From: an uncultured Geobacter sp.
GTDB lineage: Bacteria > Desulfobacterota > Desulfuromonadia > Geobacterales > Geobacteraceae
Assembly: GCA_903925075.1 (NCBI GenBank)
Contig: CAIYDQ010000345.1
Location: 1 to 32,052, forward strand
DNA length: 32,052 nt
Direction: 5' to 3'
Under the pieces are notes generated by a model. The model saw only the letters and a program-made list of their open reading frames with translations. It had not been told where the DNA came from and searched no databases. The position numbers and the translations under genes are program-made. How positions within the stretch are numbered: the stretch's first letter is position 1; every line of letters starts with the position of its first letter. This document shows positions 1 to 8,165 of this stretch, piece by piece.

Positions 1-102
1 CGAAGGCGATGCCACCCTTGATCAAAATTGTCTACGAATCTCCCAGATTGCGGAACAAGCTTGCGCTGGCGACAAAAAGGGAGGTAGTAAGGCGAGCCCG
101 GA

Positions 103-137
103 GCGATCTGTATCGATTTGTTGCGATCTGTATCGAT
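103..137. repeat. 15-bp direct repeat upstream of the mucR-like promoter
   Basis: The 15-mer GCGATCTGTATCGAT occurs at 103-117 and again at 123-137, a period of exactly 20 bp (about two helical turns). It lies roughly 40-75 bp upstream of the -35 box of the MucR-like gene. The spacing would suit two protein dimers bound on the same DNA face, so an operator is possible. The function is inferred; only the repeat and its phasing are seen. The remainder of 1-178 holds no gene I can support. Confidence 0.5.
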
Positions 138-178
138 CAAAGGCTGACAACAAGCAAGAGTAGCTCTCGATAAATACA

Positions 179-207
179 TTGACAATCCAAATAAACATGT
201 CGATAAT
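179..207 (+). promoter_or_regulatory. Sigma-70-type promoter for the mucR-like gene
   Basis: TTGACA at 179-184 is followed by a 17-nt spacer and GATAAT at 202-207, which is six of six and five of six matches to the sigma-70 consensus at the optimal spacing. Transcription would begin near 214, giving a short leader of about 35 nt. The leader carries a GGAGG ribosome binding site at 236-240 before the ATG at 249. Confidence 0.75.
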
Positions 208-248
208 GGGTCCATTCAAACTCTTTTTATAAAACGGAGGATCAATCA

Positions 249-890
249 ATGGCTACCTTAGTAGAAATCGCGGCTCAGATCGTAGCGTCTCATGCCTCTA
301 GTACTCCGATGACCTCAGAACAGCTCATATTCGAGATTGGCAAAGTACACAGCGCGTTGAAAAGTCTGGAAGCCGGCGAATTGGCCGAGGGAGCGGAGGA
401 AACAAAAACCACTCTCACCGTCAAGGAGGCCTTTAAAAAAGGGGAAGTTATCTGCATGGTGTGCGGCAAAGGCGGGTTCAAGACCCTGGCGCGCCACCTG
501 AGCACCGCTCACGGCATGAAGCCGGGCGAGTACAAGAAGCAGTTCGGCATTCCGAGCAAGCAGCCGTTGTCGGCCAAGAATTATTCCGAGGCCAGAAGAA
601 AGACCGCGTTGGACCGGGGTTTGGCGGACAACCTTGCCAAGGCCAGGGAAGTGCGCATGGCCAACATCGAGGCCAAGAAGGGTGCCGCCGCCAAGCCGGT
701 CAAAGCCGAGAAGGTGGAGAAGGTGGAGAAAGTCGCCAAGGCCCCGAGAGTAGCCAAGGAGCCCAAAGCCGCGAAGGAGCCCAAAGTGGCCAAGGCGCCG
801 AAAGCGGCCAAGGCGCCTAAGGTAGTCAAGGCGCCCAAGGCGGAGAAGGTAGCCAAGCCCAAAGTAGCCAAGACCAAAGTCGAAGCCTGA
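249..890 (+). CDS. MucR/Ros-family zinc-finger regulator with a Lys/Ala/Pro-rich tail
   Basis: 213 aa. Residues 1-60 form the N-terminal helical part seen in MucR proteins. A C2H2-type zinc finger follows: Cys69-x2-Cys72 and His83-x4-His88, then the family-typical GMKPGEYKKQFGIP stretch. MucR/Ros proteins bind AT-rich DNA and act as repressors or H-NS-like nucleoid proteins. The oddity is the C-terminus: from about residue 140 the protein is almost only Lys, Ala, Pro, Val and Glu in repeated AKAPK/AKEPK units, like a histone H1 tail. Typical MucR proteins stop soon after the finger. The start is fixed by GGAGG eight bases upstream of ATG. The gene stands alone between its own promoter and a bidirectional terminator. 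Regulatory targets cannot be read from the window. Confidence 0.88.
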   Translation: MATLVEIAAQIVASHASSTPMTSEQLIFEIGKVHSALKSLEAGELAEGAEETKTTLTVKEAFKKGEVICMVCGKGGFKTLARHLSTAHGMKPGEYKKQFGIPSKQPLSAKNYSEARRKTALDRGLADNLAKAREVRMANIEAKKGAAAKPVKAEKVEKVEKVAKAPRVAKEPKAAKEPKVAKAPKAAKAPKVVKAPKAEKVAKPKVAKTKVEA

Positions 891-970
891 TTGCCCGCGG
901 CATCCATAGGCAGCATCCATAGAGATACCGCAGTCCCGTAGAGAATCGCAGCATCTAATAGAAACGAAAA

Positions 971-1004
971 AGCCGCCCGGGGAAATTTCCCGGGCGGCTT
1001 TTTT
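971..1004. terminator. Bidirectional intrinsic terminator
   Basis: An 11-bp perfect stem (971-981 with 989-999, AGCCGCCCGGG against its complement) encloses a 7-nt loop and is followed by a T-run at 999-1004. An A-run at 967-971 on the other side supplies a U-tract for the leftward transcript. It therefore ends both the rightward mucR-like gene and the leftward exchanger gene, which converge here. Confidence 0.9.
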
Positions 1005-1054
1005 CATGCGATGCATGGGGTGAAAAGGCCCCCCGCGCCGATCCTTAAGTCAAC

Positions 1055-2059
1055 TTACAGCGCTCCGGTAAAGACCAGCACCAGGAACAGCGCGTAGAAC
1101 AGGCCGCCGGCCAGCAGGGTCGACGGGGTCAGGGTTTTCTTCAGCCGGATCTGCGCGTAGGCGAGCCCGACCGAGGCGAAGGTCAGCAGCACAGTGACGA
1201 AGGCGGCATGCGTCAGCTCCCATTTGGTCATCATGATACCTATGGCGGTGATGACCGAGCTTTGAAACACCATGGCGCCGGTGATGTTGCCGATGGCCAG
1301 CGTGTCCTTGCCCCTGCCGATCCAGATGACGCTGTTGAACTTCTCCGGCAACTCGGTGGCGATGGGCGCGATGATCATCGAGAGGATCAAGGGGGACACC
1401 CCCAACTGCAGCGAGATGATCTGTATCTTTTCCACGAAGATGTAGGCGCCCCAGACGATCAGGAACAGGGAACTCATCACCTGGCTCATGATGACGGCGA
1501 AGTGCGGGTCGTGCGACTTGGGGGAGAAGTAGCAGGGATCCAGGTCCGATTCCTCGACCGGGCCGTGGTTGTTCCCCTTGATGGTCTTCAGCGCGTAGGC
1601 GCCGTAGCAAAGCAACAGGGTCATGGCGATGAAGACCCTGAGCACCGGATGGCTGAGAAAGGTGCAGAGGATGGCGAGGGAGTAGAGCGCCAGGAAGTAT
1701 TCCATGTCGCGGCGCATCACCACCGTGTCCACCCGCATGACGGGGTAGTCCGGCCTTTTCTTCTTGTTGGCGATGACCGCGACGCCGCTGATGAAGAGCG
1801 CCAGCGTGCCGAGCATGAAAGGCGCGCCGATGATGGCGCCGACGCCGATGCTGTGGCCGGAGTTGCCGGAGCCGAAGATGATGGCGATCACCGGCACCAG
1901 CGTTTCCGGGAGCGCCGTGCCGATGGCCGCGAAGATGCTGCCGACGGCGCCGTCGGAGAGGTTCATTTTTTTGCCGAACCACTCCAGGCCATTGGTGAAG
2001 ACGGTGGCGCCGATCAAAATGATGACCAGAGCCATAACCAGCATGAGGATGTTGCCCAT
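1055..2059 (-). CDS. Sodium/calcium exchanger family membrane protein
   Basis: 334 aa from the ATG at 2059. A longer frame exists upstream, but it has no ribosome binding site and its extension is not membrane-like; AAAGG lies just upstream of the chosen start. The protein has two hydrophobic halves of the CaCA (Na_Ca_ex) type. The first contains GTALPETLVP (about residues 47-56) and the second the related APIATELPEKF motif; the acidic residues in these alpha-repeats bind cation in this superfamily. A polar cytoplasmic loop (about residues 135-165) joins the halves. The expected role is exchange of Ca2+ or another cation for Na+ or H+ across the inner membrane. It is monocistronic and ends at the shared terminator. 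The family is clear; the ion is not. Confidence 0.88.
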   Translation of the reverse strand: MGNILMLVMALVIILIGATVFTNGLEWFGKKMNLSDGAVGSIFAAIGTALPETLVPVIAIIFGSGNSGHSIGVGAIIGAPFMLGTLALFISGVAVIANKKKRPDYPVMRVDTVVMRRDMEYFLALYSLAILCTFLSHPVLRVFIAMTLLLCYGAYALKTIKGNNHGPVEESDLDPCYFSPKSHDPHFAVIMSQVMSSLFLIVWGAYIFVEKIQIISLQLGVSPLILSMIIAPIATELPEKFNSVIWIGRGKDTLAIGNITGAMVFQSSVITAIGIMMTKWELTHAAFVTVLLTFASVGLAYAQIRLKKTLTPSTLLAGGLFYALFLVLVFTGAL

Positions 2060-2203
2060 GTAGTGGACCTTTTGCAGAGCGTCAGGCGCGGGAATTTCGG
2101 CGGTTAGCTGCCGAGGCCGGGAGCCGGAGTTTAGCCCATTTGACCGCTGCTGGCAACAAAAGACCGCAAACCGTCGCCGTGTTAAACCTAACCAAAGCGA
2201 ATA

Positions 2204-2332
2204 GCCACAAAAATGCACAAAAAGCACAAAAAGAACCAAGGACTTAGACTGTACAACCGAGCCAACGAAATGGTTGCGAAAGTCTCGATGGATACCTGGT
2301 TTATTTTTGTGAATTTTGTGCCTTTTTGTGGC
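2204..2332. repeat. Long imperfect palindrome, REP/MITE-like intergenic element
   Basis: The left arm at 2204-2232 and the right arm at 2304-2332 are 29-nt inverted repeats differing at only a few positions; both carry the TTTTTGTG / CACAAAAA motif. Pairing continues inward (AACCAAGG and AGACT against AGTCT and ACCTGGTT), so the whole 129 bp can fold into one long hairpin. No ORF lies inside. It sits between two leftward genes, downstream of the DUF3943 gene and upstream of the exchanger start. It may act as a terminator or RNA-stabilising hairpin, or be a mobilised non-autonomous element. Confidence 0.7.
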
Positions 2333-2360
2333 AATCGACTGCTTGATTTAGTTGAAAGGT

Positions 2361-3953
2361 TTACTGGTGGTCCTCCCAGTTGACTGCGCCGAAGTGGGCG
2401 TCGCCGAGCAGGGTGTAGACGAGGCTCACGGTGCCGTCGCTTTGGTGCCTGCCGGGGAGGCTGCCGTACTTCGCCTGGCGAATCGATTCCACGAACTGCA
2501 CCCCCAGGCCGTGACGCCCATGCACCCTGATGTTGAGATTGGCGTTGACGCGGCCAATCCTCTCCGAGCCGTTGGCATTGTCGGAGCCGGCGCCGCTCAC
2601 ATAATACAGCCGCCCCACGGTCTCCAAGGCGGCCCTGGTGCCGAAGATCAGGCGCAGCGCCAGCGTCCCCTGCGGCGTCACGCCGTAGTGGTAATCCCTC
2701 TCGCCGTCGGCCGTGGGGGTGACCCCGGCCGCGCCGAAACCGACGCCCCCCAGCGCCGACCCCTGCAGCGCCACGCCGGGCGCGACCCAGTACTGGCCGG
2801 TGGTGCCAAGCGACAGCGCGGTGTTGGAGACGCGGAAAATGGTCGGGGAGATGTAGTCGTAACTGCCGTACAAACCCCAAATGCCGCGGTACTGCTCGCC
2901 CAACTGATACGGTTTGCCGAAAAGCAGCCCGCGCAGCAGCACGTTGCTCACCGGATTGCTGGGGGTGGAATTGCCGGCTATCTGGAAGTCGAAATAGTCC
3001 AGAGGGCGGTTGTAGCTGTAGCCGGGCTTGCCGGGGAGGCCGTAGGACATGGCGAAATCCAACAGGGCCGCCTGCTCGGAGTTGCCGCCGATGCTGGCGC
3101 CCAGCCGAAAGCGCCAGAAGGTGGCGGGGTTGTGGCTCGGGAAAACGGTTTTGTAGCGCTCGCCGAACAGCAGACGGTTGAATCCGGTGGGGGGGGAGAT
3201 CATGGCGGCGGCCAATTCGCTCCAGCCGTCCGGCCTGGGCCCGGCGTCGTTCAGCACCAGCTCCGACATGCGAAACAGCGCCTCGCCCAAGAGGCTCCCG
3301 GAGTTGCCGGTGGTGACCATGTCGTTTATGGAGGGCGGATCGGTTTCGCCCGCCATCTTCCAAAGGAAGCTCCCGGCGTTGCTGTAGGCCCACGACTCCC
3401 AGAAGCCAAGGCCGGTGGAGCGCGCCAACCCGTACATGGTCGCGCCCTGATAGGGATGCCCCATCTGATTGACGTTGAAGGGGTCCTTGTCGAATACCCA
3501 GTTTTGCCGATGCAGGTGCTCCCAGGTGGTGGCCAGGTTGGAGCTGTAAACCCTTTTGCCGTCCTGGGTCTCGCCCGAATAGGCGACCCGGTCGTAGAGG
3601 TTGAGCAGGAGCAGGAAGGTCGGCACCTCCAGGGCGGGGACCAGGTAATCCTTGCCCGCTGCGCCGTCCCAGTCGATGCCGGCGGGAGGCGTCCCCGTTC
3701 TTACCACCGCCGGGTCGGGCTCGGAGAGCGCTATGCTGAACGGCGCGTCGCCGTTGACGCGCCGGCTCCCGACGCCGGCCAAGGAGCGCGGCTCGGAGGG
3801 CCGGGCGGCTCGATCCTGCACTATCAGGAAACGATCTGCTGGGGTGGCGGCCGCTTCTTTGCCCTGCGGCGCCTGGTCGAATCCGGTGATGACGGGGAGC
3901 AGCAGTGCGACAGCGAGCATCCGCCGAAAATATCGGGTAGCGGTGGTGGGCAT
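2361..3953 (-). CDS. DUF3943 domain-containing envelope protein
   Basis: 530 aa with an N-terminal signal peptide (basic RYFRR, then a hydrophobic stretch to about residue 24). Residues of roughly 130-260 hold the DUF3943 signature as I know it: a DPFNVNQMGHPYQG-like block, then AR-TGLGFWES, PSINDMVTT and GSLLGEALFRMS. The C-terminal half is rich in Gly, aromatic residues and alternating hydrophobicity, consistent with outer-membrane beta strands. No biochemical function is established for this family that I know of. The start is supported by GGAGA five bases before the ATG. The gene is divergent from the lipid cluster and shares its upstream region with it. Confidence 0.78.
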   Translation of the reverse strand: MPTTATRYFRRMLAVALLLPVITGFDQAPQGKEAAATPADRFLIVQDRAARPSEPRSLAGVGSRRVNGDAPFSIALSEPDPAVVRTGTPPAGIDWDGAAGKDYLVPALEVPTFLLLLNLYDRVAYSGETQDGKRVYSSNLATTWEHLHRQNWVFDKDPFNVNQMGHPYQGATMYGLARSTGLGFWESWAYSNAGSFLWKMAGETDPPSINDMVTTGNSGSLLGEALFRMSELVLNDAGPRPDGWSELAAAMISPPTGFNRLLFGERYKTVFPSHNPATFWRFRLGASIGGNSEQAALLDFAMSYGLPGKPGYSYNRPLDYFDFQIAGNSTPSNPVSNVLLRGLLFGKPYQLGEQYRGIWGLYGSYDYISPTIFRVSNTALSLGTTGQYWVAPGVALQGSALGGVGFGAAGVTPTADGERDYHYGVTPQGTLALRLIFGTRAALETVGRLYYVSGAGSDNANGSERIGRVNANLNIRVHGRHGLGVQFVESIRQAKYGSLPGRHQSDGTVSLVYTLLGDAHFGAVNWEDHQ

Positions 3954-4331
3954 ATCGTCTCCGGTTAACGGGCGCTTTAGTCCAAATGGAATCTTCTCTT
4001 TTGCGCAAATCAGTCAGCTGAAGCACACCTACTCTATCACAAAGAAGTTTTCTTTCATTGCTGCTGGACTTATTATTGTCCAAAAGACATGGTATTCCGG
4101 TATACTGAGACGCTGCCAATCCTCGGCGCTCCATGGCCGGATGTTTACCTGGCAGCTTGCCGGACAACCATTCAATTGCCGGCATAAGCGCCGGAGGAAC
4201 CAGTTTTTCATGTTACAACGATCATGTTCTTGCCCTAACAACTGTCGATGTGACAGAGCCTTTCTGCATGTGACAGAAAATACCGTCGATACAACAGACG
4301 GATAGGCTGGCTAGGCTAAAAAGGAGTACCT
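3954..4331. promoter_or_regulatory. Divergent intergenic region with dyad and direct repeats
   Basis: 378 bp between the leftward DUF3943 gene and the rightward lipid cluster. No convincing gene or clear -35/-10 pair was found. Near the right end ATGTGACAGA occurs at 4248-4257 and 4268-4277, exactly 20 bp apart. Each copy is embedded in a dyad: CTGTC-N5-GACAG at 4242-4256 and TTTCTG-N7-CAGAAA at 4261-4279. This lies about 55-90 bp before the ATG at 4332, a position suited to an operator controlling the cluster. AAGGAG at 4321-4326 is the ribosome binding site. Confidence 0.5.
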
Positions 4332-6806
4332 ATGCAGACGTTAGTCGAGCTTTTTCAAACCTTCCGGGCGCTGGGCGACAAGACCGCCTTCGTGAACCGC
4401 ACCGGCGTGCGGCGCTTCCGGGTCTCCTATGCGGAACTCTCCGAACTCTCCCTGAAAATGGCCGCGCTGCTGGCCCAACAGGGCGTGGAGCCGGGGGATC
4501 GGGTGCTGATCTGGGGGCCGAACTCCTCCTGGTGGGGGATCGCCTATTGGGGCATCATCATGCGCGGCGCAGTCGCCGTTCCCGTGGATTTCATGTCGGA
4601 CCCGGGGCGCGCCGCGTCCATCCGCGCCCTGACCGACGCCAAGCTCGTCATCCAGAGCCGCTTCAAGCCGGAGCGCTTGCAGGAAGTAAATTCGCTGCTG
4701 CTGGAAGACCTGCAGCACCTGCTGGCGGACGTGAAGCCGAGCGCGGAGATCCCCCGGCCGGTTCCCGACGACCTGGCGCAGCTGATTTACACCTCGGGCA
4801 CCACCGGCAACCCCAAGGGGGTGATGCTTACCCACAAGAATCTGGTGGCCAACATGACCCAGATCAACAAGCAGGTGCCGATCATCACGCCGGAGTTCGC
4901 CTTTCTCTCCCTGCTGCCGCTCTCCCACATGTTCGAGCAGATGGGGGGCTTTTTCACCCCGCTCTACCGCGGCGCCTCGGTGGTGTATCTGCGCACCCTG
5001 AAGCCCTCCGCCATCATGGAGGCCCTTGGCGAGGAGGACATCTACGTGATCATGTCGGTGCCCCGCCTGCAGCAGCTGCTGAAAACCACCATCGAGCGGG
5101 AATTGGCGGAAAAGCACCTGATCGGGCTCTTCGACGGCCTGTCCAAACTGGCGGCCCGGCTCCCCAAGAGCGCGCGCCGACTGCTCTTTTACCCGGTTCA
5201 AAAGAAGTTCGGCAAACACTTCACCGTTTTCGTTTCCGGGGGCGCGCCTCTCGACCCGGAGGTCTTCAACTTCTGGGACGGCATGGGGTTCACCGTGTTG
5301 GAGGGGTATGGCCTGACCGAAACCTCGCCGGTACTCTGCGTCAACACCATGGAGCGGCAGGTGGCCGGCGCGGTCGGCCCGCCGCTGCCGGGCGTGGAAA
5401 TCAGGCTTGAGGGCAAGGAGGTGCTGGCTCGCGGCGACAACGTCTTTCCCGGCTACTACCAAAACGAAAAGGCCAGCCGCGAGGCCTTCAGCGCCGACGG
5501 CTGGTTTCGCACCGGCGACTTGGGCGAGATCGGCCCGGACGGCTGGCTTTGCATCAAGGGACGGGAAAAGGAGCTGATCGTCACCGGCGCCGGGGTCAAC
5601 GTCTATCCCGACGAGTTGGAGGGGGTGCTGAACAAGACGCCGGGCGTGAAAGAGGCCTGCGTCGTCGGCCTCGACCGGGGAGGCGGAGAGGAAGTGCACG
5701 CCGTGCTGATCCTGGAGGGGAGCGACGCCAAGCCCGACCTGATCGTGGCGCAGGCCAATCAGAGCCTGGACACGCTGCACCAGATCACCGGCTACACCGT
5801 CTGGGGCGAGCCCGAGTTTCCCAAAACCACCACGCTCAAGATCAAGAAGTTCGAGGTGCTGGAGAAACTCGAGAAGGGCGACGCCGCTGACGACGAGGGC
5901 GCTTCCAAAGACGCGCTGATCAGGCTGATCGCCAAGGTGACCGGCGCCGGCGTCGCCGAGATCCGCGAGCAGTCCCTGCTGGTGGGAGATCTGGGGCTCA
6001 CCTCCATCGGCCGGCTGGAACTGGTCAACTTCCTGGAGCAGCAATATCGGCTGGATATCGAGGACTCCCAGATCGGACCGCAGACCAAGGTGTCGGACCT
6101 GCGCCAGATCATCGCCAAGCGGGAAAAGGTGAAAAGCGACGGCCACCACCGATTCTGGACCAACTCTGCACCGGTGCGCGGGCTGCGCATGCTCGGGGAC
6201 GCGATTTTCCTCTATCCGCTGTTTCGAAGCTTCGTAACCCTGGAGGTGCGCGGCGTCGAGCGCCTGGCCAAGCTGGCCGGGCCGGTGGTATTCGTGGCGA
6301 ACCACCTGAGCTATTTCGACCAGCCCTCGCTCATGTTCGCGCTCCCCAAGCAGATCCGCTATCGCACCGCCACGGCGGCCTGGGAGGAATTCTTCTTCGG
6401 GGAGTACCACGGCCTCAACCTTCTCTGGCGGCGGCTTAGCTACCAGTTGGCCACCCTGCTGCTCAACGTTTTCCCGCTGCCGCAGACCCGCGGCTTCAGC
6501 GGCGCGTTGAAGTTCATGGGGAGGCTCACCGACGCCGGCGTCAACACCCTGATCTTCCCGGAGGGTTCGCACTCCAGAGACGGCAAGATGCACGACTTTC
6601 AACTGGGGCTGGGGGTGATCGTCAAGGAGCTGGGGATACCCGTGGTGCCGATCAGGATCGACGGCACCCGGAAGGTGCTGGCGCCGGAGGAGAGTTTTCC
6701 CAAGCGCGGCAAGGTGACGGTGACCTTCGGGGAGCCGCTTTATTTCCGTTACGAGGAGCCCGCCGAGATCGTCGCCCGTGCCCAGGCCGCGGTGGCGGAG
6801 CTGTAG
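4332..6806 (+). CDS. Trifunctional acyl ligase - ACP - PlsC-type acyltransferase fusion
   Basis: 824 aa in three domains. Residues 1 to about 500 are an AMP-forming acyl ligase: the P-loop YTSGTTGNPKG is near 152-162, GYGLTETSP near 326, and the GDLGEIGPDGWLCIKGREKE hinge region near 396-415. Residues of about 527-595 are an acyl carrier protein with the motif DLGLTSIG; Ser558 is the predicted phosphopantetheine site. Residues of about 620-824 are a PlsC acyltransferase with H658-x4-D663 (HLSYFD) and FPEG at 742-745. The order is the reverse of E. coli Aas (acyltransferase then ligase), and the middle ACP could carry the acyl group between the two active sites. It opens the cluster and has a good AAGGAG site. 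I infer activation of a free fatty acid and transfer to a lysolipid or related acceptor; the substrate is unknown. Confidence 0.9.
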   Translation: MQTLVELFQTFRALGDKTAFVNRTGVRRFRVSYAELSELSLKMAALLAQQGVEPGDRVLIWGPNSSWWGIAYWGIIMRGAVAVPVDFMSDPGRAASIRALTDAKLVIQSRFKPERLQEVNSLLLEDLQHLLADVKPSAEIPRPVPDDLAQLIYTSGTTGNPKGVMLTHKNLVANMTQINKQVPIITPEFAFLSLLPLSHMFEQMGGFFTPLYRGASVVYLRTLKPSAIMEALGEEDIYVIMSVPRLQQLLKTTIERELAEKHLIGLFDGLSKLAARLPKSARRLLFYPVQKKFGKHFTVFVSGGAPLDPEVFNFWDGMGFTVLEGYGLTETSPVLCVNTMERQVAGAVGPPLPGVEIRLEGKEVLARGDNVFPGYYQNEKASREAFSADGWFRTGDLGEIGPDGWLCIKGREKELIVTGAGVNVYPDELEGVLNKTPGVKEACVVGLDRGGGEEVHAVLILEGSDAKPDLIVAQANQSLDTLHQITGYTVWGEPEFPKTTTLKIKKFEVLEKLEKGDAADDEGASKDALIRLIAKVTGAGVAEIREQSLLVGDLGLTSIGRLELVNFLEQQYRLDIEDSQIGPQTKVSDLRQIIAKREKVKSDGHHRFWTNSAPVRGLRMLGDAIFLYPLFRSFVTLEVRGVERLAKLAGPVVFVANHLSYFDQPSLMFALPKQIRYRTATAAWEEFFFGEYHGLNLLWRRLSYQLATLLLNVFPLPQTRGFSGALKFMGRLTDAGVNTLIFPEGSHSRDGKMHDFQLGLGVIVKELGIPVVPIRIDGTRKVLAPEESFPKRGKVTVTFGEPLYFRYEEPAEIVARAQAAVAEL

Positions 6807-6836
6807 ACCGCTACCTTAATAAGAGGAAACCACAGC

Positions 6837-8072
6837 ATGACGTCCCACCCGATCTCGCTCCCCTACCGCCGCTACGCCTTGGGGCTGTTGTTGGCGGTGA
6901 ACCTGCTCAACTACATCGATCGACAGGTGCTCTTCGCCGTTTTCCCCCTGATCAAGATCGACCTGCACATCACCGACACCGAACTGGGTCTTTTGGGCAG
7001 CGCCTTCATGTTCAGCTACATGCTGTTGGCGCCGCTCTTCGGCTGGCTCGGCGACCGCTGGAGCCGCGTCAAACTGGCCTCGGGCGGCTTGATCGTCTGG
7101 AGCCTGGCCACGGCCTTGGCCGGTTTCGCCCCGGGCTACCGGACCCTGCTCGTCGCTCGCGGCACCGTCGGCGTCGGCGAGGCGAGCTTCGGCACCGTCT
7201 CGCCCGGCCTCATCGCCGACTTTTTTACCAAGGAACAACGCGGCCGGATACTCTCCTGGTTCTACGTGGCCATCCCGGTGGGGAGCGCCCTCGGCTACCT
7301 GCTCGGCGGGGTGCTCGGACAGAGGTTCGGCTGGCACGCCGCCTTTTTGATGGTGGGCCTTCCCGGCCTGCTGCTCGCCGTTCCCATCGCCCTGCTGCGC
7401 ACCCCGCCGCGAGGCGGCGACGAGGCGGCAGCGGGGACGCCGGCCAAGGCCACCGGCTACGCCTCTTTGTTCAAGAACCGCTCCTTCGTCTGCAACACCG
7501 CCGCCATGGCCGCCATGACCTTCGCCATCGGCGGGCTCGCCCAATGGATACCCTCCTTCCTGTTCCGCATGCACGCCTTGAACGTGGAAAAAGGGAACAC
7601 GCTCTTCGGCGCCACCACGGTGCTGGCCGGCATCCTGGGCACCCTGGCCGGCGGCTGGCTCGGCGATCGTCGGCAAAAAAAGAGCGCCAGCGGCTATCTG
7701 CTGGTCTCCGGGTGGGGCTTTCTGATCGGCACTCCCTTCGCCGCCTGGGCCATCCTGGCGCCCAATCTCACCGTCTGCATGTCCGCGATCTTCGTGGCCG
7801 AATTCTTCCTCTTTCTCAACACCGGCCCCCTGAACACCGTGATCGTCAACGTCACTCCCGCCTCGATGCGCGCCATGGCCTTCGCCGTCAACATCTTCTT
7901 CATTCACGCCCTGGGCGACGCCGTCTCTCCTTCCATCCTCGGCTGGCTCTCCGACCACTGGGGATTGCGCAGCGCCCTGTTGGTCACGCCCGTCGCCATG
8001 GCGCTGGCCGGGTTGTTCTGCTTCATCTGCTGCCGCTTCGTGGCGAAGGACATGGCTCAGGCCGAGAGCTGA
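6837..8072 (+). CDS. MFS transporter, Spns (spinster)-like
   Basis: 411 aa with about twelve hydrophobic segments. The N-terminus contains NLLNYIDRQVLFAVFP, typical of Spns-like major facilitator proteins, and the loop 2-3 motif GWLGDRWSRVK (MFS motif A). GVGEASFGTVSPGLIADFF lies in helices 4-5. Eukaryotic Spns proteins export sphingosine-1-phosphate or lysophospholipids, and bacterial relatives occur in lipid loci. Context therefore suggests a lipid or lysolipid substrate; this is inference. It starts 30 bp after the ligase fusion with AAGAGGAAA as ribosome binding site, so the two are probably co-transcribed. Confidence 0.85.
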   Translation: MTSHPISLPYRRYALGLLLAVNLLNYIDRQVLFAVFPLIKIDLHITDTELGLLGSAFMFSYMLLAPLFGWLGDRWSRVKLASGGLIVWSLATALAGFAPGYRTLLVARGTVGVGEASFGTVSPGLIADFFTKEQRGRILSWFYVAIPVGSALGYLLGGVLGQRFGWHAAFLMVGLPGLLLAVPIALLRTPPRGGDEAAAGTPAKATGYASLFKNRSFVCNTAAMAAMTFAIGGLAQWIPSFLFRMHALNVEKGNTLFGATTVLAGILGTLAGGWLGDRRQKKSASGYLLVSGWGFLIGTPFAAWAILAPNLTVCMSAIFVAEFFLFLNTGPLNTVIVNVTPASMRAMAFAVNIFFIHALGDAVSPSILGWLSDHWGLRSALLVTPVAMALAGLFCFICCRFVAKDMAQAES

Positions 8073-8165
8073 GCCGCGGGGAGTTTCAAAACCCGATTTT
8101 GCTGCTATTATTTCGTCTTTGTGCCATGGGCCGAATCTATACTCCCGTGTCAACCGAGGTACTTT

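Noticed and set aside
4029-4241. 70-aa minus-strand frame between the DUF3943 gene and the lipid cluster
   Set aside because: No ribosome binding site at any start and no recognisable motif.
4341-6602. 753-aa open frame on the minus strand opposite the ligase fusion
   Set aside because: It is a by-product of GC-rich codon bias opposite a gene with clear domains; it has no recognisable motif and no ribosome binding site.
6816-8153. 445-aa minus-strand frame opposite the MFS gene
   Set aside because: Low-complexity Gly/Glu/Ala-rich translation typical of antisense frames; the plus-strand MFS protein is convincing.
8121-8165. GTG start adding 15 residues to the methyltransferase
   Set aside because: ATG 8166 has GAGGT at suitable spacing; the GTG has none.
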